From contig VRVR01000053.1 of NCBI GenBank assembly GCA_009859145.1, positions 124,001 through 188,000 of the forward strand: a stretch of 64,000 nt of DNA. The letters run 5' to 3'. The notes beneath the pieces are model-generated. The model saw only the letters and a program-made list of their open reading frames with translations. It did not search any database and was not told where the DNA came from. This stretch comes from Andalucia godoyi. Taxonomy: Eukaryota > Discoba > Jakobea > Jakobida > Andaluciidae. Below are positions 28,248-36,863 of the stretch, one piece after another. The number at the start of each line of letters is the position of its first letter. Position 1 is the first letter of the stretch. Made by a program: the position numbers and the translations under genes.

Positions 28248-30104
28248 TTACTGCTTCTTGCGCTGTTGGACGAGCTTGAGTGATGCAACAAAAGTCATCA
28301 CCATCTTGGAGTTAACCTCGACGAGGTCTTCCCATTGCGTGAACAGCGTTGCACCGATTTTTCTTGCGACGGAGATTGCATACTTTGCATTGAGCTCCTT
28401 GTCCTTCTGTTCCTCGCCCTTGGTGACCATCTCTGCGTCAACTGCACGAGACTCGACAGCAGAGCACAGCTCGCACAAGAAGATACCGTTGGAGAGCGTG
28501 CTATCCTTGAACGACGCCATTGAAGAACCCTTCTTGATCGCAGAGTGCTGCGAAACGGTGTCGTTTGCCCACTTGATAAGATCGGCATCGGTGACCTCCT
28601 TTCCGCCTCCAATCTGCTTGAGCATACGCATGAGATCGTGGCGCATCATCTGCCAAACGAGACCGAGAACGAGCTTCTTGTTTCCATCCACGACATCCGT
28701 GCCGCCAATGTTCACCATGGAAAACTTGAGCTGCTTTCCAAGGACCACCACGTAATTGCAGTTCTCAACCTTTTTGAACTTGTTCTTGCACGTCATGTTG
28801 ACCTGCTTCCAGCTGACAATGCCTGGTTCGATCTTATCAAAGAGCTGCAAAAGGATGATTCCGTCGCGAACATCCTCGAACAAGTTGTTGACCTCGATTC
28901 CGAGCGACTGCATCCACAGACGGAATGCTCGTTCTTCACGAGTTCCTGCAGTGTCAAAGTCCAGCATTTCAGCATACATCTTCTCCTCTTCTGCGGTGAT
29001 TGGCTCCAATGCAGGATGCGAGTTGAACAAGTTTGCAACGAACGCCAGGTTGAGCTTTCCGTTTCCGCTGACAATATCCTTTGCCGTCACGAACTTGCGG
29101 CAGTTGATGCGCTCTGCATTCTCCAGAACCTTTTCTGCACGCTGCGTAACGTCTGCAACTTGCAGAGGCGATCGATCGCACTGGTGCGGCGCAATGGCGC
29201 TCAGCAGCACTGCATAGTTCTCGGCGTCCTTGATGTCTCCCGAGAAGTTGGAGACCCGTCTTGCCCAGCCCGCACGCTCCAAATGATAGTTAACCCATCG
29301 CAAAAGAAGCTGCTCTGGAGGCATCTTGAGCAAGTCTGCAAGATCCTCTCCATCCTTGAGCAACCGCACAAGCTCGGGATGCTTCATTAGATTGATTTCG
29401 CCGAGCAAACCCGTCTTGATGATCTGCCACAAAAGCCCCAGAACAAGATGCACCCTTCCCTCAATGATATCTTCCGGTCCGATGTTCACAACCTTGCATC
29501 CAATGCCAATCGCAGAGCGCAAGCACAACGTCAGATTCTCATGGACCTGCCACGCATTCTTGTTTGCCTTCTTGTTGATCACACGCTCATCAATCGTATC
29601 GGGGACGGACGCATTGATCAGTTTGCACAGCAACACACCGTCTTTGCATGCATCAAACACGCCAGACTTTGAGCTTTCATCAATCGGCAAAACACTCTTC
29701 AAATCCGCATCGTTTCCAAGAACAAAGTTGATGTGCTCCACAAACGCGCGCTTTTCTTCCTCGGTGTACGAATGCTGCGCACCTCCCTGGCCCTGGATCT
29801 TGTTGATGGCCTGTGCGGCACGCTTGTACACTTCCGCAAACGCAGTCTTCTTGCTGGTGGACGACGACTTGAGCTCCGTCGCAGCTGCCAGGAACTCGTT
29901 CCAGTCAATCTCGTTGTTTCCGTCCGCATCCACTGAAGATATAATGGCCTTCAGCTCTTCTGCAGTGTGGTTCGTCCCCAGCGTCGCCTCAAGCGCCGAC
30001 CGAAGTTCAGCGGTCGAGATCGACCCCGAATGATCCGCGTCAAACGCTTCAAAGTGCGAACGCAGAGTACTCAGCTCGTCTTCTGTAAAGTTGGAATGGG
30101 CCAT
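28248..30104 (-). CDS. Fimbrin/plastin actin-bundling protein
   Basis: A 618-residue cytosolic protein that cross-links F-actin into tight bundles, regulated by calcium in many species. Domain order is complete. Two N-terminal EF-hands have loops DADHSGSISTAE (about 21-32) and DADGNNEIDWNE (about 57-68), both with calcium-compatible Asp/Glu positions. Four calponin-homology domains in two actin-binding pairs follow. Characteristic stretches are CKLINASVPDTIDERVIN, LGLLWQIIKTGLLGEINL, LLRWVNYHLERAGW and LVWQMMRHDLMRML, with DLIKWAN at the last CH domain. The length matches plastins (about 625). ATG at 30104. Confidence 0.97.
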   Translation of the reverse strand: MAHSNFTEDELSTLRSHFEAFDADHSGSISTAELRSALEATLGTNHTAEELKAIISSVDADGNNEIDWNEFLAAATELKSSSTSKKTAFAEVYKRAAQAINKIQGQGGAQHSYTEEEKRAFVEHINFVLGNDADLKSVLPIDESSKSGVFDACKDGVLLCKLINASVPDTIDERVINKKANKNAWQVHENLTLCLRSAIGIGCKVVNIGPEDIIEGRVHLVLGLLWQIIKTGLLGEINLMKHPELVRLLKDGEDLADLLKMPPEQLLLRWVNYHLERAGWARRVSNFSGDIKDAENYAVLLSAIAPHQCDRSPLQVADVTQRAEKVLENAERINCRKFVTAKDIVSGNGKLNLAFVANLFNSHPALEPITAEEEKMYAEMLDFDTAGTREERAFRLWMQSLGIEVNNLFEDVRDGIILLQLFDKIEPGIVSWKQVNMTCKNKFKKVENCNYVVVLGKQLKFSMVNIGGTDVVDGNKKLVLGLVWQMMRHDLMRMLKQIGGGKEVTDADLIKWANDTVSQHSAIKKGSSMASFKDSTLSNGIFLCELCSAVESRAVDAEMVTKGEEQKDKELNAKYAISVARKIGATLFTQWEDLVEVNSKMVMTFVASLKLVQQRKKQ

Positions 30105-30597
30105 CTTTTCTTTTTCTCCTCTGGATTCCGCTGCTTGTGCTACTCTCTTTGAATACAGTACACCCCAGGAAAATTAAAACATAAGAAAGAAAGAAAGAAA
30201 GAGAAAAAAAAAAAAAGAGGAAAAATAAAAATAAAATAGATCAATGGAAATGAAGAAAGTTAGAAGGGGAAAAAAAGGAAAAACTCTTTGGAGACACAAG
30301 GATTGCAAAGGAAGGGGGAAAGACAAAAAGGAGAGCCCAAAAAATCAAAAAACAGAATGGTGCATCACAGAGAAACGTCGCATAGATGATCAAAATTGCA
30401 ATTGAAGTCGGGGAAGAGTGAGTGAAAAAAGGGCCGGATTGGGTGATTGAGTACGGGAAGAGGCCGCATCGTCCTAGTCGGTACGCAGGTTCCGAGGATA
30501 GCTCCTTTTTGCACAGCACTTGAACCTGGACCGCCCCCCTCCCCTTCCCCTCTCCTGTCCAGACTACAGTAGATGCTGGCGTTTGGGTTTTAAAGCT
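30105..30597. other. Gap upstream of fimbrin
   Basis: 493 bp, purine-rich on the plus strand with an AAAG-type repeat around 30179-30215. The fimbrin promoter and 5' UTR must be here together with the 3' UTR of the next minus-strand gene. No gene seen. Confidence 0.4.
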
Positions 30598-32733
30598 TCA
30601 AGGAAACGCCCAAGACCAGCTTGACTGGCGGATTCTCACAAAGACTGTGGTAAGAGTTCTGCGGTCTTGTGACAGCGTCCTGGAGACAACGTACGGCTCG
30701 TGCGCGTTCCGCAGAACTTCGGCTGCCGCTGCATATGCAAGACCCCAGGACAAGTGCGAGGACAGCACTCGGCTGTTCTCACTCAGGACTGCCCGTGACG
30801 AAGACGAAGCGTCCAACAGCTGTGTAAGTTCAACTACTTCAAAATACTCTGCCTTACCACTCTGGAAGCCCGCCGGGGAGCGGCCTGGCAGAGCGCCTTG
30901 CCCGTCGTTTCCAGCCGGTTTCGCGATTTCGCTCGCAGCCGCACTCAGAAAACCATTGGGGGATTGCACAATCGCTGAAGTTGTCACGGAAGGACTTCCT
31001 CGTTCGACGGACAATTGATCTTGCGCTTGCTTTTCAGAAGGTGTACGCGATTCCATCGTTTTTCCGTTTGCTGCTTGCGGAGCCGCCACAATGGACGCGT
31101 GTCGGTTCTTGTCGGCCTGGTTCGACGACGGCAAGGGCAGAGACGCAGAGACAGAGGACGTCGAATTGTGGCCTGGAGCGTCTTCGTGATGCTTCAGAGC
31201 GGCAACTCGCTGCGATTCGCTAAGTTGACTACTCAGCATCATTTGCATCTGCATGCGATCGGCGGACTTTTGTGGCGCAGAATTCAGAGGCTTGGACGGC
31301 GGAAGACAGGTCGGTTTCGAAGAAGTGGTTGGAGTGGATCTTGGTACCGACGGGAGCGGTAGTGGCGATGCCACGATCGAAGTTTGTACAGCGGGAGTCG
31401 AATTCACTGGAGGAGACATTCTTCTTGGTACAAGGGGGACTCGGCGTTTTGCCGGCGGCTCAACAGCGTCGTCGACTTTATCATCGACATCCGAGCGCTC
31501 TGGGGATTCGCAGTCCAATAGCGAGCGCACTCTCCAGCTACCACACATTTCCACAGCCCCGGCAGCGATATTTCCGTCTGTAAGGTTCACAGACGCGGTA
31601 TAATCATCATCATCGTCATCATCATCGTCGTCGTCATCGTCATCGTCATCATCATCGTCGTCGTCGTCTGCCTCGCTGTCTCGCTCTCTGTTGTCGGTTT
31701 CGCTGATGATGTGGGACCGAGACACCACCAGGCCTCGCTTGAGCGACTCCGATCGAGCACTTGCCGACTGCAGCTCATCCAAGCATTCGCGAATCCCTGA
31801 AGCAGACCGTACAGCATCCGGGAAAAGCTTCTTAAGAAAATGGAAAATACGGTCAAAGATGTTCGGCGCCCGTTTCGATTTTGCGAAGTCCTGGTACACA
31901 AGACACGCGTTCGCAAACAGCACTGTGCACGGCCACGGCATCGCCTCATCGTTTCGGAAGCGCAGTGAGAATGGACGCGATGTCCTGCTATCCGCGCTTT
32001 CATTCCCATTCCCATTCGCGCCGCGGACGCTCATTTGCTGTTGAGCTGCAGAATGGCACCGACAGCGGTGCATGTACCACAGCAAGAGCTGCAGCTTACG
32101 AGCAACAATCTCGGAAACGCCCTCTTGCTGTGCAAGAAACCGCGACAGTTTGGTGTTTTTCACGGGACCGCAAATCTTGAAGCACGCAGTTTGCGGGTTT
32201 GGAAAAGCCGGCTTTTCCTTGTATCTGTACATGAGTGCATAAACTTTTTGCTGTGCTGTGATTCCGAAAAAGTACGGGAACACAAACGGATCGCGTTCAT
32301 CGAGATTCTCAATCATTGTCAGCGCGCGATCGAGCAAGTCGAGCATTCCGGCTTCGAGGTCCGTCGCGGACTGTTGCCGGAGCCCAACGACCTCGGCATA
32401 CACAAGTCCGTAGGATTGATCGGACAATTCAAGCGCTCTTTTCTGCATCACTGATGTATGCACCAGTCGAAAGTCGACTCGATGCGACGGTGCCAGAATG
32501 ACGTTTCGCACCGCAGAAGACCGACTGCTCGTATGCAAAAGATACTCGTCGACCGCATGCTTGTACTCTTCAAAATCCTTGTCCTTTGAAAAGGAAAACA
32601 TGCATCCGTACGTCTCTCCGCTGTCATTTCGCAGACTGTGAAGCTTCTTGGCATCGGCACCCCAGCTCGTCACGCTGGCCTGCGAGAACTGCGCAAGAGG
32701 AAGTCGCGCAGTCGGTGGCGATGAACATGACAT
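30598..32733 (-). CDS. Unknown protein with acidic (poly-Asp) tract
   Basis: A 711-residue protein from the ATG at 32733. I do not recognise the family. Residues 1-260 look globular, including GCMFSFSKDKDFEEYKHAV, RNVILAPSHRVDFRLVHTS, LSDQSYGLVYAEVVG and DPFVFPYFFGITAQQKVYALMY, then a His/Cys cluster, MHRCRCHS. Residues about 340-400 carry an Asp run encoded by GAC/GAT repeats next to a Glu-rich stretch. The following 200 residues are low-complexity Ser/Pro/Gln-rich sequence with proline-rich motifs. The last 80 residues look folded again (YFEVVELTQLLDASS ... TTVFVRIRQSSWSW). The two folded ends around a disordered acidic middle resemble nuclear or chromatin-associated proteins, but that is only a guess. 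The frame continues upstream without ATG. Confidence 0.7.
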   Translation of the reverse strand: MSCSSPPTARLPLAQFSQASVTSWGADAKKLHSLRNDSGETYGCMFSFSKDKDFEEYKHAVDEYLLHTSSRSSAVRNVILAPSHRVDFRLVHTSVMQKRALELSDQSYGLVYAEVVGLRQQSATDLEAGMLDLLDRALTMIENLDERDPFVFPYFFGITAQQKVYALMYRYKEKPAFPNPQTACFKICGPVKNTKLSRFLAQQEGVSEIVARKLQLLLWYMHRCRCHSAAQQQMSVRGANGNGNESADSRTSRPFSLRFRNDEAMPWPCTVLFANACLVYQDFAKSKRAPNIFDRIFHFLKKLFPDAVRSASGIRECLDELQSASARSESLKRGLVVSRSHIISETDNRERDSEADDDDDDDDDDDDDDDDDDDDDDYTASVNLTDGNIAAGAVEMCGSWRVRSLLDCESPERSDVDDKVDDAVEPPAKRRVPLVPRRMSPPVNSTPAVQTSIVASPLPLPSVPRSTPTTSSKPTCLPPSKPLNSAPQKSADRMQMQMMLSSQLSESQRVAALKHHEDAPGHNSTSSVSASLPLPSSNQADKNRHASIVAAPQAANGKTMESRTPSEKQAQDQLSVERGSPSVTTSAIVQSPNGFLSAAASEIAKPAGNDGQGALPGRSPAGFQSGKAEYFEVVELTQLLDASSSSRAVLSENSRVLSSHLSWGLAYAAAAEVLRNAHEPYVVSRTLSQDRRTLTTVFVRIRQSSWSWAFP

Positions 32734-33096
32734 TTCCCCTCTCAATTGCAAGGAGAAAGAAAACGTGTTTGCATTTAAAACAACAGCAACGATAACAAAA
32801 AAACAAAAAAAAAAAACCTGTGGATTTTCTCTCGAGAAGCCCGCCCTCCTACCTGCAGGACATTGCGTATGTATGAGCTGAACAGAAAATCGGGGGAGGG
32901 AAGGGAAGGGAAAGAAGCGAAATGATGGGTGGCCAGCCGAGCAACAAAAATAACAGCAACAACAACGAAACAAAAGAAAAAGAACACAGTGCTTTTGAAA
33001 ATGAACAGCATTCGCATGGGTGATGGAGGAGGAGACACGACCTTTGCGAAAAAAACAATATAATAATAATAGTAATTTTAATTTACTTCTTGTTGG
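32734..33096. other. Gap between the unknown poly-Asp gene and the Sec14-like gene
   Basis: 363 bp with A-rich blocks (32790-32816) and (ATA)n/(ATAATA) sequence at 33055-33085. Presumed 5' UTR/promoter of the poly-Asp gene and 3' UTR of the Sec14-like gene. Nothing else seen. Confidence 0.4.
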
Positions 33097-34275
33097 TCAG
33101 GCATCGGCGCATTCTTGGAAATCATCGTCGTCGTCTGCGGCGGGAACCGGAAGCGGGATGGCATTGATGTGTGCCTGATAAGGTTTGCCGTCGGCGGACT
33201 GCAGGAAATTTTGGATTCGGAGCCGCTGGAGTTCGAGCCGGATTTTGTAATTGCGAAGTTGGGTTTCCCAGTAGAGTTTGGTGTTGTCGTCGTGGTTGAT
33301 GGAATAGGCATTTTTGCCGCAATAGGCAATCTCCAGATAGTCGGGGTTGAAAGCCTCGTTTGCCTTTTTGAACTTGTGCGATTTCGGATCGGTAGTGGAT
33401 CCTGTCAAAAAGTGAATTTTCGATTTTGTGACCGAGTTGATGACAGGGGACATGACGGTCCACAGCGCACGGAACATGAACGGCGCGTCAAAACAGTAGA
33501 AACCCGCTAGCCTTTCTGGGTACATCCTTTGCAGCGTGTGTAGCACAGTTTTCCCGAATTGGAACGGCGCGGCATCCGATAAGCTGAATCCCCGCCAGTC
33601 GACAATCCAAACCAGCTGCTCCACTCCTCCGGGCGACGTCGTTGATGTCTCTGAATTCTCCGCAGACAGCGGCATGGACGCGATCGCATTCTCCAAATTC
33701 CAAACCAGATGCTTCAACTGGACATCCCACATCTCAGACGTCTTCCCCGTCGGGCGCACGTAAATCACCGGCCGCCCGACCTTGTCAAACCCGTGCCGGT
33801 ACATCTTGGTCCACTTCAGAAACTCGTCCGCGACATCCTCCGGCCCGATGCCCAGCGGCCGGTACTCCACGCGCCACTTGATGGCATCCAGCATCAACTC
33901 CGTCGCCTTCTCCAGATTCCAGTCCCGTGCCACCAGGTACCGCCGAAGCATCCTCACATCCCACTGCGCACGCTCCTCGACCGGCACATCCGCCGGGATG
34001 CGCGACTTCAATTCCAGTAGCAAGTCCCGCTGCGCAGCCTCCAGCGTCTCGAAAAACGACGGATGTTCGTACACCGCGTACGACCGCGACGGCGCAGGAG
34101 GCACCTCCGTCGACGCATACGATTGCTGCGATGAGAAATGCCCGCTTACGCCGTCGCAGGCCATCTCGGCCGACTCGCTCTCCGGAAGTCCGTCGGCCGA
34201 CGGCGTCGCAGGCGGTTCATGATCGTTGTCCTCGTCCTCGAGCTCGGGAGCCAGTGGCGCATCTACTGCCGACAT
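33097..34275 (-). CDS. Sec14-like CRAL-TRIO lipid-transfer protein
   Basis: A 392-residue protein of the Sec14/CRAL-TRIO family, which binds and exchanges phosphoinositides, phosphatidylcholine or other hydrophobic ligands between membranes. An acidic, disordered N-terminus (about 60 residues) precedes the CRAL-TRIO N helices, with DVRMLRRYLVARDWNLEKATEL, the typical 'lR-fLrar-w-v--A' pattern. The lipid-binding domain has GRPVIYVRP, a VWIVDWRGFSLSDA strand, LQRMYPERLAGFYCFDAPFMF and NSVTKSKIHFLTG. A C-terminal helical extension (about 320-392) ends in an acidic tail. No GOLD domain is present. The ligand cannot be read from the sequence. Confidence 0.92.
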   Translation of the reverse strand: MSAVDAPLAPELEDEDNDHEPPATPSADGLPESESAEMACDGVSGHFSSQQSYASTEVPPAPSRSYAVYEHPSFFETLEAAQRDLLLELKSRIPADVPVEERAQWDVRMLRRYLVARDWNLEKATELMLDAIKWRVEYRPLGIGPEDVADEFLKWTKMYRHGFDKVGRPVIYVRPTGKTSEMWDVQLKHLVWNLENAIASMPLSAENSETSTTSPGGVEQLVWIVDWRGFSLSDAAPFQFGKTVLHTLQRMYPERLAGFYCFDAPFMFRALWTVMSPVINSVTKSKIHFLTGSTTDPKSHKFKKANEAFNPDYLEIAYCGKNAYSINHDDNTKLYWETQLRNYKIRLELQRLRIQNFLQSADGKPYQAHINAIPLPVPAADDDDDFQECADA

Positions 34276-34535
34276 TCTACCGCGTTATGATTCTTAAAAA
34301 AAACCTCGATCTCCTGACCTACCGTCTTTTCCCGCAACAATAAATGTTCCTGTTGCTGTCGCATGCAACAATTCTGCATGAAGACTAAAAGCCAAGAAGG
34401 GAGAAAGGAAAAAAAACCATGAGAAGCGAGCAAAAAGAGGAGATTGTGTAGTTTGTGCAGTAGACAAATGTCGACAGCCAATGTCCTTCCTCTTAATTTT
34501 TTTTTACATATATGATCAGACCGAGACACCGGACA

Positions 34536-35100
34536 CTATGGGTACCGCGAACCGACACGGTCTCTTGGAATGAGTCTGAGTTCGGACCCGTGCTTGAGGA
34601 AGATGGAGCCTGCGGTCTGGGCAGGATTGACGCCAACGCCGTCTTTTGTGATGATGGCGGACGTTGCGGCGGGGACCTTGAACTCCTGCGCGGCGAACTT
34701 TAAGACGGCCGTGAATGGCGCTGCTTCCGGAACCTTGATTCTGCAGAGGACAACAGCACAAGCACACACGCCACATCGGGCGGAAAAAACACGCGTTTCA
34801 CACAGTAAGCATCAGGCGATTTAAAAAAATAAAAAGAGAAAACGAACGATCGTAATAAAAAGAAAACAAGCGACCCAGAGAGAGAAGACATACACTCGGA
34901 ACGGTAGCTTTGGGTCTGACGCAAGCGTGATTTTGAATGAGACGGACGCAGTAGACGCCTGCTGTACCGCAGACGTCGTCGATGCTGATGCAGAAGACGA
35001 CCTGTTGTTTGTTGTTGTTTCATTACGAGTTAGATTGTGTGCACTGTTGAATCGGCAATGTAAAAGATTGTTCGTGAGATGCAGAAAGACAGACATACAT
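34536..35100 (-). CDS. UFM1: Ubiquitin-fold modifier 1 (UFM1), three exons, start codon split by an intron
   Basis: UFM1 is a ubiquitin-like protein attached to targets such as ribosomal protein RPL26 at the ER. My model joins 35100..35099 ('AT'), 35001..34894 and 34740..34536, giving 104 residues. Both introns have GTATGT 5' sites and AG 3' sites: 35098..35002 (97 bp, ending AACAG) and 34893..34741 (153 bp, ending TCTGCAG). The first intron falls between AT and G of the start codon. The mature part is almost identical to human UFM1: [50 protein letters not shown] and IPRDRVG. The conjugation Gly is residue 100, followed by a four-residue pro-peptide SRYP (human: SC). A 20-residue Ser/Ala/Thr-rich extension precedes the fold. 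If intron 1 is retained, an in-frame upstream ATG would give a longer N-terminus instead. Confidence 0.92.
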
Positions 35101-35571
35101 GTTCCTTCCACCTTGAATCCCCTTCTTCTTCTTTTAAAAACTTCTGGTTTGATGGCGAGAAGAGCAGAAAAGAGAAAAACGCAATGAGGAAAAAGGCAGA
35201 TTTCTTTGCCTTTCAAAAAGCTTTTCAAAAAAATATAACATTACTCAAGCATCATTTATTGAATAATTAATAATAATAATAAAAATGGAAAAGCCACTGT
35301 AGGCAAGGTGTTGTCGAACAAAGGTCGTTCGATATCTGTCGATCTGTAGAGCTCCGCTTCCTCAGCCTTTCCTTCTGTTGGTTTGCTGCTTCCCTCTCCT
35401 TCCCATTCTCCTTCTCCTTCCCATTCTTTGTCTTTGTTGTATAATCTTTTAAAAATATCTCTATTCATGTTTTTGATATTACTTTTATTACTATAATTTA
35501 CTGTTTGTTTGGTTTTTGTGGTTGTGGAGGTACGTGTGAGACTAGGTGTGGGGGGGTTTGGTGCAGTTGTG
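35101..35571. promoter_or_regulatory. Divergent intergenic region, UFM1 / RalGAP beta-like
   Basis: 471 bp between divergent genes. AT-rich in 35245-35285 (ATT/ATA repeats) with short CCTTCTCC repeats at 35385-35425. Holds both promoters and 5' UTRs; no specific element recognised. Confidence 0.35.
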
Positions 35572-36501
35572 ATGGGAGACAAGTATGAGAAGCAACTCAC
35601 ACGCGTGCTTGACACTTCGAATGCTCCGTCGAAGCGATTCAAGCATTTATTAGCGCTTTTCGAGATTTTGGCACCGCTTTCCTCGCTTCCCGCTTCTTCT
35701 TTGAACACGACATCCTCATCCTCATCCTCCTCCTCGTCGTCATCGTCGTCGTCGTCATCGTCATCATCGTCGACGCCATCGCATATTCTGCTGTCGACCG
35801 CGCATTTTACGGCCATTGTTCTGAACACCGCACCGCCGTTTCCGGTGAGCTCCTCGGGGGCAATCGACCAGTTCATCTCGTCGAATTATCAACACGTGTT
35901 TCGCATATGCCTCGATCTTTTGCTGTCGATGCTCCAGCAGCAAACAGGGAAAAAGGCGGCGTCTGTGACGTTTTCCGACATTTTTTCCACGATGTTTTTG
36001 CTGCGACGGCTGATTTCGCTGCGGCCTGACCTCATTCGAAACCGGTGGCAGTATCCGGCATTTTCGGCACTGTTGTTGCAGCTTTGTGCGCGGACAGCAG
36101 ACGTGAAGTTTAGGATTCTTGGGCTGGACTTGCTGCTTTGCATGATTCAGTGTTTTGGAGAAAAGGCCGAAGAATCGCTGCTGCTGCTGCTTGTCTATGC
36201 TCTCGATACGCAGGCGCAGGTGGGAAAGCCCGGGGCAAAAATCGCGCCACCTTCATCGCTTGGGCAGGTCCCGGCAGAGTTTGTTCTCGCGATTCCGATG
36301 TCCGATGAGGACGCGTATCAAAGCTCGACTTGCTGGGGCTTCGTTAGCTCATACGTCGCTGCAGTTTCAAGTATTGCCAATGCAGATGGCGGTCCTGGCA
36401 GCAGCGGCGGCGGGAATCCAGGTCCTGGAATGGCATCATCGAGTGGATCAGGTGTTGGAAATGCATCGGCCAATTCACAGTCATCATCATCATCATCATC
36501 A

Positions 36502-36537
<36 letters not shown>

Positions 36538-36828
36538 GCGTCGTCAGCTTTGCAACAGCCGTCGTCAGGCTCATCGATGCCTTCTTCTTCGTTGCCGGGT
36601 TCGGCGGCTGGGTCTGGACCGAACCAGTCACAACAATCTGGTCCAGCAATCGCGGGGGGATCACAATCCCAAGCTTCCAGTGGCAGCGGGTCTGGTAGCG
36701 GAGGCATGGGTGCACTGTCCGGATCCTCAGGCGGAAGTAGCTCTGGTTCTAATTTCTTCTCCCCGTCCTTCTCGATCTCGGCGTCTCCCCCCTCTTACAG
36801 TGGCAGTACTGGTACTACGAGTACTACT

Positions 36829-36863
<35 letters not shown>

